Positions 52,901 to 62,471 of a stretch of DNA of 64,000 nt are shown here, one piece after another (position 1 is the stretch's first letter; every line of letters starts with the position of its first letter). The notes beneath the pieces are model-generated. The model did not search any database. It was not told where the DNA came from and was given only the letters and a program-made list of their open reading frames with translations. A program made the position numbers and the translations under genes. Source of the DNA: Lepidostoma basale. Taxonomy: Eukaryota > Arthropoda > Insecta > Trichoptera > Lepidostomatidae. Where the stretch lies: contig JAHDVF020000513.1 of NCBI GenBank assembly GCA_022606425.2, forward strand, positions 186,001 through 250,000. The letters run 5' to 3'.

Positions 52901-54990
52901 CACTCAAAAAGGACGAGAACGCTACGCTGCACGTATTCTGTGACGCTTCGGAGTTAGCGTATTGCGCCGTAGCGTACCTCGTGCAAGACGGGGGGAGGCA
53001 CGTGAGACTCGTCGCCAGCAAAGCTCGAGTGGCACCACTGCGAGCTACGTCGATTCCAAGGCTGGAGCTGCAAGCGGCACTCATCGCGGCAAGACTGGCC
53101 GCCACCATCCGGAATGAAACGACATGTCGGATAAACCGCTCCGTCTACTGGACGGACTCCACCACTGTTCTGTGCTGGCTCCGTTCGGATCCCCGCACCT
53201 ACTCCACCTTCGTGGCTAACAGACTCGGTGAAATCGACGAGACAACCACCCCGGCGGACTGGAGATGGGTGCCCTCTAAATTAAATCCAGCCGACTTGGG
53301 AACGCGAGATGGCAGCCTTCCCGACGTGACACCGGAGGGAAGATGGTTCAAGGGACCACCATTCTTAAAAAATAAAGAAGAAGGATGGCCAACAGAACGA
53401 GCCGCCCTACCCAAGGATGAAGACCTCGAGAGGAAACGCTTTGTTGGGACCACCGTGACCACAGTGACCACGGCCAACAGCCTGCCTGACATCTCCCGTT
53501 TCTCATCCTGGTCAAGGCTGATACGAGCCACTGGATGGGTACGCAGGTTCATAGGAAGATGCAGATCCCCTGCGTACATGCCTGGACGAACGGAACTGAC
53601 CGCAGGGGAGATATCTCTGGCCGAGATATCTTGGATAAAGCACTCGCAACTGGAGTCCTTTACCGAAGAAGTCATCAACATTAAAGCGCAGAAAACGATC
53701 CCGAGGAACAGTCGCCTCAGTCAGTTAAACATATTCGCCGATTGCCACGGAATATTGCGAATGGGATCGCGCCTAATAAACCCGGACCTACCCGTCGGTC
53801 AGCAAAGTCCGATAATACTAGATGGAAGGCATCCTTACACGCGCCTTGTGATCCGGCACTACCACGAGCGAGCGGGGCACGGGAGCGCAGAACGCACGCT
53901 CAGCGACACATTGGCACAGTTCTACATATTGGGGCAACGATCGGCAATCCGCCAAATCACAAGACAATGCGTGGTTTGCCGATTGAAAAGAGGTACACCC
54001 ACCGCCCCGCAAATGGCCCCTCTCCCGATTGACAGGACGACAGCAAGGGAGGCTCCCTTCACCCGAAGCGGAATGGACTTCTTCGGGCCAATCTCCGTCA
54101 CAGTAGGGCGAAGACACGAAAAGCGATACGGTGTGTTATTCACATGTCTTGCCACACGCGCAGTACACCTCGAGATTGCGCATTCGCTAACTAGCGACTC
54201 GGCCATCCAGGCGATCCGAAGACTGGCAGCCAGAAGGGGTCATCCGACCACCATCTACTCGGATAACGGGACGAACCTACGAGGAGCTGCCGCGGAGATG
54301 AGGATGGCTATAAAAGAATTCACCGCAAGCGACGACTTTCAAGCCGCACTCGCTAACCGCGGCGTTGAGTGGAAGTTTATTCCCCCGGCAGCACCACACA
54401 TGGGAGGCTGCTGGGAGCGACTCATTCGATCAGTTAAAATCGGCCTAGAAACAATGCTAAAAGATCGACATCCCCACGAAGAAACATTGAAAACTGCACT
54501 GGCGGAAGTAGAATTTACAGTGAACAACCGGCCTTTAACCCACATCTCCGTGGACCATATGGACGAGGCACCGCTCACCCCTAACCACTTCTTAATAGGC
54601 ACAGCGGGGCTGATGCCCCACCTGGCGCATTACCAAAGAGCAGACGAGAAAATATGTCTTAAAAAAGAGTGGCAGAAAGCTCAACGTTTCGCCGACATGT
54701 TTTGGCGTAGGTGGATGAAAGAATACTTGCCCACTCTAGCGCGCCGCTCGAAGTGGCACACACGACAGGACCCCGCCCGCGTAGGAGACCTGGCGGTAAT
54801 CATCGACCCAGGACTCCCGCGCAACCGCTGGCCCCGCGGGATCATCACGGCAGTTCACACGGCAGCCGACGGACAAGTCCGCACGGCAACTATCAAGACG
54901 ACACAGGCGGAGTACACTCGCCCCGTGATCAAGCTGGTCATCATCCACAGGGAAGAACCAGAATCCGATCATGCTGAGGGTGAAGGCTAG
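49933..54990 (+). CDS. BEL/Pao gag-pol polyprotein
   Basis: About 1685 codons. In order: the Pao-type gag domain (LPEFNGDPAMWPLFKNAF); zinc knuckles with C-x2-C (from about residue 316 and CFVCLTHGHRAPDC); an aspartic protease (YALLDEGSTITL, about 431); reverse transcriptase with FYMDDFLDA (about 827); RNase H (VFCDAS about 1001, YWTDSTT about 1072); an integrase zinc finger (HYHERAGHG...CVVC, 1309-1350); and an integrase core with Asp in GMDFFGP (1380), Asp in YSDNGT (1441) and Glu in CWERLIR (1493). A C-terminal DUF5641-like part follows. Frame is open throughout; no Met start of its own is obvious at its beginning, as it continues gag across the frame switch. Confidence 0.88.
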   Translation: MTASSITESPVTASQMTTSPMTAAYVPVSQWSERGHPIPPVQGQLPTNPIQQFAQPSWAGPSRPAQEGSTHSTATPWSVGAGFAAQTDQMRDWIGAYSGHAPSYPYQRSAPPSPLPEFNGDPAMWPLFKNAFYASTEAERLSEADNLARLQRALKGEALKMVRGVMLEPRDVNAAMMGLDMLFGDQTQVVRQLLQEAAKLQPLSIECTRKEAVSLALRIRSIVTTSDRLNGTTLSTTDLRMLSEKMPPTWRHEWWRLIREGSVSESGAKLADFALWRAGDIKGSAPATHPARSEVRKSTKQQVHAVATTNPRKVKKCAICPADHKLASCGLFIQKSVDERWEVVRKNNLCFVCLTHGHRAPDCRSKQECSKCNRRHHETLHKEPANSSTRREANHTEEYVMHTYDGRNPVLLKVVPVTVKGPLGTLDVYALLDEGSTITLIDAKLAEHIGVQGPEQPLRIHGANDMCTKERASQRVSLVLHSDNRRYSITANTVHGFRLPSQMCGSKQQVTPCILIGQDHGHLIVTREIKNDTKGYLRSRTALGWTTHGAPRGTPSTTRATTLTIHAERESEDSRLDLLMKESYAVDALGIRVTERTHSNDARASSTMKETTRQLENGQWETGLLWREEGSSLPDGRPCALNRLKSVESRMKADPQFSVAYKEKMRSYVTKGYARELVGHDSQVDGSRKWYLPHFAVIHPQKPGKLRIVFDAASKCRGVSLNDRLLPGPDLLSSLMGNIIRFREGKIAMAADIREMFLQIKIREEDQDSQRFLWRENPGDEIKEYVMTSMIFGATCSPSSAQYVRNLIADNHRHTHPAAADAITRKFYMDDFLDATDSLTEAIEIAKDITEVLSSGGFHLTNWTSNDRRILDSTTTRKDLITMSQGMATERVLGLSWNPTSDTFAFDLGSLKEIEEEVPTKRRVLSTVMRIFDPLGFLTCLLVRGKILLQEIWRLRIDWDEEIPAAQQTKWEEWLQLMTTTPFTIPRCVTLKKDENATLHVFCDASELAYCAVAYLVQDGGRHVRLVASKARVAPLRATSIPRLELQAALIAARLAATIRNETTCRINRSVYWTDSTTVLCWLRSDPRTYSTFVANRLGEIDETTTPADWRWVPSKLNPADLGTRDGSLPDVTPEGRWFKGPPFLKNKEEGWPTERAALPKDEDLERKRFVGTTVTTVTTANSLPDISRFSSWSRLIRATGWVRRFIGRCRSPAYMPGRTELTAGEISLAEISWIKHSQLESFTEEVINIKAQKTIPRNSRLSQLNIFADCHGILRMGSRLINPDLPVGQQSPIILDGRHPYTRLVIRHYHERAGHGSAERTLSDTLAQFYILGQRSAIRQITRQCVVCRLKRGTPTAPQMAPLPIDRTTAREAPFTRSGMDFFGPISVTVGRRHEKRYGVLFTCLATRAVHLEIAHSLTSDSAIQAIRRLAARRGHPTTIYSDNGTNLRGAAAEMRMAIKEFTASDDFQAALANRGVEWKFIPPAAPHMGGCWERLIRSVKIGLETMLKDRHPHEETLKTALAEVEFTVNNRPLTHISVDHMDEAPLTPNHFLIGTAGLMPHLAHYQRADEKICLKKEWQKAQRFADMFWRRWMKEYLPTLARRSKWHTRQDPARVGDLAVIIDPGLPRNRWPRGIITAVHTAADGQVRTATIKTTQAEYTRPVIKLVIIHREEPESDHAEGEG

Positions 54991-55006
54991 CGCTCCACGG
55001 GGGGAG

Positions 55007-55690
55007 TGTAACGGACCGGATTCTCCTCCACGTTTTAAATAGGAATAATATGTTGTATGATTTATATGTTTGTAAAATAATAAAGACTTATATGTCCTAA
55101 AGATAATCGAGAAATGTTTAATGTTTAAGTTTATTTTATATTTCATTTATATTTCATTATTGATATTGTTCTTTGTGTATTGTATGATTTTGTATTGTGA
55201 AATAAATGAGTGTAGCAGCGTACGAAGTCTCGCAGGAGTCAAATAGAAATTACGGATTTGACCGAGGAAACATTTTTAGTACATCTGCCAGACGGACGGT
55301 GTAGCAAGCAAACAGAGCCGAGTGGCCGGCCGGCACGTAAATATGCCGCGAGGCCTCGCGGCGGCGACCAATCACAGACGCCGTTCAATAGCCAATCACC
55401 GAGCCCGCTTTCAGCGACTAATTACAAGTGATCATAATTAACACTGATCGTCGACAACACGGTATCGCTGGCGGGTACTTAAGCGTCTCGGTTTTCTCGG
55501 TCAAGTCACCTCTCTGCTCACTACTACCTGAAGACTTCTACCTGCTACGAAACGTATCTCTGCCTTTCTCTTCGAATATAAAACGTATCTCTACCTTTCT
55601 CTTCGAAATCAAAAGTATCACTACGCTCCGGAGCCTGCAGGGACCTGCGACCTATAGAAAAGTCAATACAGTCCACTTACGTACGCAACA
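55007..55690 (+). repeat. 3' LTR of the BEL/Pao element
   Basis: Same length as the 5' LTR and apparently identical over its whole length. Followed directly by the target duplication ATAAA. Confidence 0.88.
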
Positions 55691-55799
55691 ATAAACAATA
55701 ATGAAAAATTCCATATCATATATGATATTTTATATTATTTTATTATATCTTATGGGATGGATATGTTTCATTTTGGTAGGGCATTATCAAATGTTAATT

Positions 55800-56240
55800 A
55801 ATTATCTTCTTCTTCTTCTTATTTTAATAGATCTGACGATCTGTGACACAGAAATCATACGAGAAATCATACAGAAATCTCGTATCTCGTCGGATGATGA
55901 GATCCAGCTGTCCCTCCATCTCTTAGGCGGTCTTCCAGGTGGGCGGTGTCCGGAGGGGATTTCATAAGCGGCTGTATATGCAAGTCTGTCACCATCCATT
56001 CGGGCTACATGGTCCCTCCAGTGTCTTCTTCTGGATCTACTCCACTGAACGATATCCTCTATTTCGCAGGTTTTTCTTATGTCTGCGTTGCGGACACGAT
56101 CCGGAGGGTTTTTCCAGTAATTGATCTTAGGACCTTCATCTCCGATGTTCTTAGTAGTCCCTTGGTTCGCACAATGTCAGCCCGCGTCTCTACAGCGTAC
56201 GTCATGATAGGTCGCACGCATGTTTTATAGATTCTGATCT
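55800..56240 (-). mobile_element. LINE-D-type RTE coding end, reverse
   Basis: The minus strand reads YKTCVRPIMTYAVETRADIV in one frame, then MDGDRLAYTAAYEIPSGHRP, PGRPPKRWRDSW, and ends in a GAAGAAGAAGAAG run. Post-RT region only. Confidence 0.65.
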
Positions 56241-56344
56241 TGCTTTCAATTTCTTAATTAATTATGCTTATGAAAACATCTCATTTAAAATAATGTTGCA
56301 AACATTTGATGTTGTTCTGTTCAAACACCGTTCACCACTGTTAA

Positions 56345-56582
56345 GCTCCGTAAAATATCATATTTTGACCATGTTATGAGAGGCAACAAATACACCGTAC
56401 TTCAGCTCGTCATGAAGGGGAAGATCGAGGGCTGCAGAGGGGTCGGCAGAAGACAGCTCTCCTGGCTTCGAAATATCCGAGAATGGACCGGCGTCAGAAC
56501 TGTGGGGGAGCTGTTTCGCGCCGCCCAGGACAGGGAAGCTTTCTCCCAAATGGTCGTCAACGTCGGGGGGACCCGGCACGAC
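56345..56582 (+). mobile_element. LINE-B 3' end
   Basis: Reads MRGNKYTVLQLVMKGKIEG, RRQLSWLRNIREWTGVRTVG and FRAAQDREAFSQMVVNVGGT. Close in protein to the 47968-48247 copy; the poly-GAA tail is lost. Confidence 0.65.
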
Positions 56583-56674
56583 ATTTGATAATGCCCTAGC
56601 AATGAGGAACATGTGATTCCCATAAAATATAAAAAGAAAACTGACGAATCCAAATCCCTTGATTATCTTCTTCT

Positions 56675-57062
56675 TCTTTTGGTGCCGTGCCAGGTCCCCC
56701 GAACGTTGGCGATCACTACAGCAAAGGTATTCGCCATAGTGATTCCTGGGAAAAGGTGACCAGAGTGGTTTCCCATTGCCTTCTCTGGTGGATTTTTCTG
56801 TCGGGGTTACCTTCCCTTAGCTGGTTGGATCTGGTTTGGAGGCGCCAGAAGCTCGCCTTTCATCCCCTCGTTATCTGCTGTGATCACACGGTTATGAGTG
56901 TGATTCCATTGCCCGGGGTTCGCGACAGGGACGCTAACGAGTTGGACTAGTCAGTAGTGTTGCCGGTGGAATGCAATTGGGCATTTCGCAGCATTTTATA
57001 GAATCACACCCTCCAGCTAGATGTGACTCGCCGCGACCCTACTGACAATTGGAACCCCCCCT
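56675..57062 (-). mobile_element. SINE-2, full-length reverse copy
   Basis: On the minus strand: a leader GGGGGGTTCCAATTGTCAGT, CGAACCCCGGGCAATGGAAT, CCAGCTAAGGGAAGGTAACC, GAAGGCAATGGGAAACCACT and the LINE-B-type tail GATCGCCAACGTTCGGGGGA...AAAAGAAGAAGAAG. Confidence 0.65.
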
Positions 57063-57205
57063 TGATTATAATAAAACAAAATAAAATCTTAAATGAAAGC
57101 GTTGTGGACCAAATAATTAAAGGTTCATTCACATTACGTATGATAAAAATAATGAATAAAATAAGTGTAAATAATAATATGGATAAGTAATGTATGACAT
57201 GATTA

Positions 57206-57400
57206 TCTAACTAACTAACCATCACGATTTCTCTGCGGAAGTGCAGACAGAAAAAATGAACAGCCACAGTTCTTTCCTGACATACATCTCTCGCTTCCTC
57301 AACTTTCTTAAATCGTGTAATGCACTTATGTCGAGTTCTCCGATCCCTCGCGTGCTCGACATTTAATATTTGGTTGATTTAATCGTGCCGTGTTTTTCAC
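57206..57400 (-). mobile_element. LINE-A 3' end, reverse
   Basis: Starts TATCTAACTAACTAACCATC and covers antisense of the last 60 codons with several indels. Confidence 0.55.
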
Positions 57401-57576
57401 TACGACACGATAATAAATATTAAATGTCTACCACTTGAGAAGTCAATCATCATCACCGCATATTATTTATCATTTTATATATTCTACGCTTGGAGAAATT
57501 GAAAGAAATTAATAAAAATAACATAAAAAAAAATTATATAATACTTACACTTTTTTAATTGCCCATTTTGATAATA

Positions 57577-57882
57577 CACTAGAACGTCATTTATCCGGAC
57601 GTCAGTTAACCGAAACGTCAATTATCCGGAGGAGCCGAGATGATTAAACGTTCTGTACCGTGATCTACGCATGACTAAGCTTACCCCACCACACCTACAC
57701 AACGTTGGGTGTGGGTTGGACAGTCAGTCTCCCGCTGTATTCGAGTTTCAAGATGTCATCTCGTTAGTTTCAACCTGTCATTATTTATTCGAGATAACGT
57801 GTGTAGATTATCATTATTATCAGGAAAATCGGTATCCAGAAGACTTCCGGTCCAAGTAGTCCGGATAAACGACGTTCTACTG
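57577..57882. mobile_element. pogo-type short element, copy 1
   Basis: Flanked by TA. Ends CACTAGAACGTCATTTATCC and the complement of CAGTAGAACGTCGTTTATCC, typical pogo/Tigger terminal repeats. 306 bp, non-coding. Confidence 0.75.
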
Positions 57883-57889
57883 TAGTGCG

Positions 57890-58285
57890 AAAACTAAAAT
57901 AACAGTTAAATTGTCATATTTATTTTTTTGTTTAATCTATAAATTCTAAGTGAACCATTTCTAGTAATCATACTTGCGCTAGGTTTGAAAATAGACAATA
58001 TTTTAAATCTCATAAAATGTTATTTATTTATATTTATTACGTTATTTTATAATAATCATAATAATAATCGTCACACTCAAATAATCATAATAATAATAAT
58101 CAGGGAAGGCCTGTATGGTGAAGATTATTTGGCAATATTGTTTAACTTACGCTAATAAAAATAAAAAATAAAAAAAATTACATTGAATTGTACGTTAACA
58201 AAAATCTTAAACAATACGTGTTTACATGTCGCTCGAAAGTAACAGAGTATACGAAAAAATTCTTCAGCACATATTTTCATATTTT
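57890..58285. other. AT-rich intron sequence
   Basis: Contains AAT-type runs near 58046-58100. Nothing coding. Confidence 0.4.
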
Positions 58286-58290
58286 GAAAA

Positions 58291-58529
58291 CTACATTTTA
58301 ATGTAACTTCCATCTTCTAATCGGTAGTATTTTGGTGGTTCGTGGTTATGGTCGGCAGAATCAAAGGTTAGCTTATCATCTGAGGTCAGGGAATATGCCT
58401 TGCAGTTGGTCTTCGTGAAAGAAGAACATTGCCATCTAACAATACCGTCAGATCTGAGTTTCTTCTTGCATAGTGTGTAACCATTCACCATCAAGAGTCG
58501 GGCGCCATTTTTAATAGGAATATAAAAAA
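58291..58529 (-). CDS. mod(mdg4): Alternative terminal exon 13 with FLYWCH zinc finger
   Basis: The acceptor ATTGTTTTTAG is followed by TT and codons, phase 1. The peptide starts FYIPIKNGARLLMVNGYTLC and has VRWQCSSFT, a Cys in TNCKAY, the triad DHNHEPPKYY and the end DGSYIKM. It is closely related to exon 15 at 63.6 kb across its full length. Splice site, ligands and stop are intact. Confidence 0.85.
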
Positions 58530-58769
58530 CTAAAAACAATTATAAATTAATATTAATGCAAACATACATAAAAATATTCAATAATACAATAAGAAACATG
58601 CAATTGAAAAAAATATATATTTACATGCAAAATGTACATATTTAACCAACAAGACAAATATATAAATTTAAAATAGAAACTGTTCGAATTCACAAAAGAG
58701 GGATTATTATGACGTTATGGATACACCGCCATTTTGATTAGACTGTTATTTGTCAGTTCATATTTAAGT

Positions 58770-58860
58770 CTTCTTCTTCTTTTTCCCTCCACTGCTGGAT
58801 ATAGGTCTCTTCCATTTTCTTCCACTCGTCCCTGTATTGTGATCATATTTAATTGATGGC
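58770..58860 (-). mobile_element. LINE-D-type tail, reverse
   Basis: CTTCTTCTTTTTCCCTCCAC followed by TGCTGGATATAGGTCTCTTC, the common tail motif of this LINE group. Confidence 0.4.
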
Positions 58861-58995
58861 TCTCATTTGTCAGTTCATATTAATATTCTCGTGAGAGTAG
58901 TCTTCCCGCTACTGTCAAATGACAGTCAAATCAAAATGAAGGCTAATAAATTAAGGTATTTGAAAAGTTTTAGTTTTTAAAAAATACCGACATTT

Positions 58996-59547
58996 TTAAC
59001 CACTTCAATACCGTAAGGCCACTGGTGGCCGCTACGTAGGCGCACCATCAATACCGTAAGGCCACTTTGCATTTAAAATGATTCCAGTAGAAATTTTTAC
59101 ATTTTTTTGTGTGTGGCTAGCGACATCTATACACTATCTCTGCAACAAAAATTAACTTTCTGACGTTGGCCGATCTTATTGAAAAATGAATTTTTGTAGT
59201 AGTCGAGCACTAGGGTTACCACTTATGGTGAGATTGATATAAAGGATCAAAAGGATCACTTGAAGGAATTAAATTTCAAGTGATAATAGACAAGAACTGA
59301 TACAACATACTTTGATTTTTTTTATAAAAATGTAAAAATTATATTTATTTATGCTTGTGATAACCCTGAAAGAAAAACAAATATACGAAATTTCGATAAT
59401 GCAACTTGAAATTTTTAAAGTTGATATATCATTTCATATGTAAACTTTAAACATAATGCATAAAATCTATTAAGCTTTATTTTTTTAATAATTAAAAACG
59501 TGCCTTTTTTTCCTAAGCTTAAAACATCACGGTTCTAAAACGGTTAA
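58996..59547 (-). mobile_element. piggyBac-like TTAA short element, copy 2
   Basis: TTAA on both sides (58996-58999, 59544-59547). Ends CCACTTCAATACCGT and the complement of CCGTTTTAGAACCGT. Reverse copy of 1629-2205. No coding. Confidence 0.7.
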
Positions 59548-59948
59548 ATAAGGCACAGGGCCCACAGGAAAAGAACTATGTCGTATGTGATTCGACATAA
59601 AACAGGATTGGGTTAAGGATATATGTATTCGTATACCTATAGATGCTATTCCAAAATTAAAATGTATTTTTTAGTGTTCTGCTTCAAAGTTTATCAGAAG
59701 CAGGGTCTTTATTTTGTAAGATTGAAAATTACTATAACTTTTCTACAATGTAATTCCAAAAAAATAGAATATACATGATTCGTAGCAGTTAACAATTTGT
59801 ATAAAAATTAATAAGTATGGAATGTGGAAATTTTTAACACCTTCAAACCCGATGTGCAAAATTTAGCACATAAAATTGAACACCCTATGAAGTTTTTTTT
59901 TGGCGACCCCTCGAGGCTAAATGTGCAAAAATAAAAAAATCTAAAATA

Positions 59949-60260
59949 CAGCAGAACGTCGTTTTTCCGGACTGATTGGGACCGGAAGTGTTCCGGATAT
60001 CGATTTTCCGGATAATCAAACACGCGCTAACTCTTTTAGCAAAATAAGGTGTAAATCGGTTTTCTTTCATTGACTCATTTATTGATTATGAAATTACAAA
60101 TTTTACTGCAAAAACAAGTATGTATGTAGTACATATACATTAAAAGGCTTACATTACTCTAGAGTAATGTAAGAGAAGAATAATCAGAGATTTTTTTAGA
60201 GGCATGTCCGGATAATTGACGTTCCGGTTAACTGACGTCCGGATAAACGACGTTCAACTG
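59949..60260. mobile_element. pogo-type short element, copy 2
   Basis: Flanked by TA. Ends CAGCAGAACGTCGTTTTTCC and the complement of CAGTTGAACGTCGTTTATCC; 312 bp. Same family as 57577-57882. Confidence 0.75.
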
Positions 60261-60487
60261 TATTAACAATTAGTTTTTTTTTTAAATATATGTATACAAA
60301 TACGTTTTCATTGGGTTCCTAATATCTATTCAAAACATATTGTAATTGATTTAATAATTCCGATCCAAAGGGGTTGAAACATAGGTTCCCAAACTTATTT
60401 CATCTGTCGCCCCTTTTACGAAAAAAATCTGAATTTGAACTTTACAGAACAATCGTTTCAGGGTGGTCGGTAATAAATAGAAAAACG

Positions 60488-60681
60488 TTAAAATTTATAT
60501 TTATTCTTCGTATGATAACTGAAGAAGCAATCTCCAACGTGCATTCTAGGCTCATTGGGGCAAGAACCACAGTATGAGGTTGTTTCTCGCCTTCCATTTT
60601 TAATTTTTCTATTTGAACATACAACACAATCTCTCTTGCGACCTTTTCTCAACACATGGAGCTCCCCATTTAACCTAGGAT
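60488..60681 (-). CDS. Alternative terminal exon 14 with piggyBac-type zinc ribbon
   Basis: The acceptor TTTGTCCCTGTTTCAG is the best-formed in the array; AT and then codons follow, phase 1. The 64-residue peptide is PRLNGELHVLRKGRKRD, CVVCSNRKI, NGRRETTSYCGSCPNEP and MHVGDCFFSYHTKNKYK with a stop. The C-x2-C, C-x2-C, H-x2-D-C-F-x2-Y-H layout is that of piggyBac zinc ribbons, and the block SNRKI-x-GGRRE-type is shared with the piggyBac remnant at 39.0-39.2 kb. No transposase core or terminal repeats surround it. Its position between two FLYWCH exons, with the same phase, supports use as an isoform-specific end of the same gene. Confidence 0.7.
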
Positions 60682-60709
60682 CTGAAACAGGGACAAAAGG
60701 CATTAATTA

Positions 60710-61250
60710 CACGTTCAAAACAGTGATACGTTTGTAATATTACAACAGCCAATAGCGTTGGTAGATCCGGAAAATATGATTATTGTTGCCAATGTAAGGG
60801 TTGTGGGGTGACTGAGCTTTCTTGTATGTAAACACAGATAGGTTTGATGAAACCTAATTATTTTGAACCATTTTTTAAGTATTCAAATTTAACTAATCAC
60901 CTCTTTGTCGCTTTAACACCCCATTCAAAAATATCGTATATATTATGTATGTTGATATTGATCGCTAAGTTTTATAAAATAGGAGCGAGAGATATTACAA
61001 ACCCTGTTTAATTGAAAAAAAAACATATTTTATTGTTCATGCGTGAAAGAGATAGCGCGCGTATCATCTACCGGATATCTGCTATCTCTTTTTCTCTATT
61101 ACTTGTTTGCACGTGTGCGAGCGAGATGAGCTATTTATCGCACATAAAATATTCAAAATCGAACATTTACGACGACGATCGTTGTTAGCATTTTTCGATA
61201 GTTTTGCGAACAAAGATAAAATCTTTGTTAAGCATTCCAAGAGGTTACTG
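60710..61250. other. Intron sequence without recognised features
   Basis: Mixed base composition around 61030-61250 without a coding frame of known type. It is upstream of exon 14 in the reading direction. Confidence 0.4.
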
Positions 61251-61254
61251 ATTG

Positions 61255-61440
61255 ACGACCTTCTGGTCTATTGTCTGTGGTGTAGAATTCACGTGACAAT
61301 AAAATGGCGATAGATTGGCTACCTATCTCATGTCACGAGAATCAATATAATAGCTAAAAAATTAATTGTATACAGTAATTGGGTTCAAACGACCTGTTGT
61401 ATAGGTAAAAAAAAAAAAAAAATTAAAAAAAAAAAAAAAA
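61255..61440 (+). mobile_element. SINE-1, 5'-truncated copy
   Basis: TGGTGTAGAATTCACGTGAC through TAATTGGGTTCAAACGACCT, ending GTTGTATAGG and a long poly-A. The tRNA-like head is mostly missing. Confidence 0.7.
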
Positions 61441-61644
61441 ATCACAAAAATGCATTCTTAATACTGAGAGTGTTTATTTAGTAAAACAAATTTTGTTTCA
61501 GTTAAAATTCTCTATTGTTTCTTATTATCTACGATAGCAAAATACATCAAATACACAATTGAAATAATTAATAACACAATGAATTAAGAAGAGTTTCTAC
61601 ACTATAATTAATTGTAATTTAAAGAAAAAATAATCCTAAGGATT

Positions 61645-61800
61645 TTAATCAATGGTATTAAAATTTATTTTACAATCTTCAAGATGAGTAGAAAATAGCT
61701 CATCATTATGAAGGATAAATCGGGTCGTGTCCACCCTTGAACCGAAGACTTCTGGATCAAGAGCCAAACTTTCTGCCCCCTAGACCACCACCCGATTATT
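61645..61800 (-). mobile_element. SINE-3 copy (tRNA-derived)
   Basis: The minus strand has CGGGTGGTGGTCTAGGGGGC, GGTTCAAGGGTGG and CATAATGATGAGCTATTTTC; same layout as 33430-33600. Confidence 0.65.
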
Positions 61801-62149
61801 TTCAAAGTATTTTCAACCACCAAATAAAATACATGTATTAAAATATGTACATACGTATTGTTTAATACATTTGAACATTTACTAAAATAAAAACGAAAAC
61901 AACCATCAAATATCATAAAAAAAATGGTAGTCCATAGACTACAATTTGGTCGCAGAAGGTGACTCATCTCTCAACAACTAACCTGCAACATCTTGGTTTG
62001 ATTGAATTGAATAATTACAGTGAATTTAATAAACACTGTTTTTATTTCCACTTTATGGAGAGCGTTATACTGTAAATTGTAAATGAAAGTAACTTTCATA
62101 AGTTGAAAAAACAATATTATGAAGCTTTAAAACAATCAAAGATTAAATT

Positions 62150-62285
62150 TCGGCCACGTGAGGAGTCAGAGAAATCGACGTGCGTGCATGATAACGTATG
62201 AATGTTGAGGAATCGAGAGAATTATGTCAGGAAACAGCAGTTATTTTTGCTGACCCCTTCGGGGAGATGGTTTGGTGGTTAGTGA
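62150..62285 (+). mobile_element. LINE-A 3' end fragment
   Basis: CGTGAGGAGTCAGAGAAATC to CTTCGGGGAGATGGTTTGGT, with deletions. Confidence 0.55.
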
Positions 62286-62471
62286 ATTTAGGAATTTCAA
62301 CCTATTAATATGTACACCAAATACGTTTATGAAAATAACAACAAATGAATGTTGTGAATCCTACAGATAAGAGATAAATTATTAAATGTTTCGAATATAA
62401 TAGACGTTCATCATTTGATTAATACAAATTACGTAGAGAGATCAATAATCTTACGTAAATAAATAGTTGAG

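Larger units (their letters stand above)
48294..55690 (+). mobile_element. BEL/Pao LTR retrotransposon, full length
   Basis: Two 684-bp LTRs (48294-48977 and 55007-55690), each TGTAACGG...GCAACA, enclose a gag-pol coding region. The 5-bp target duplication ATAAA is at 48289-48293 and 55691-55695. A purine run CACGGGGGGAG precedes the 3' LTR. By eye the LTRs show no difference, so insertion is recent. No env-like frame is present. It is GC-rich compared with its surroundings. It lies in what should be the intron between exons 13 and 12. Confidence 0.9.
55700..56650. mobile_element. F1 fold-back split by two LINE fragments
   Basis: Left arm at 55740-55800 (GGGCATTATCAAATGTTAAT), right arm at 56583-56640 (ATTTGATAATGCCCTAGCAA). 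Between them are a reverse LINE-D fragment and a forward LINE-B fragment. Confidence 0.55.

Noticed and set aside
60374..60480. hAT-type end (GGTTCCCAAACTTATTTCATCTG)
   Set aside because: Only one end is visible and no partner was found near exon 14.
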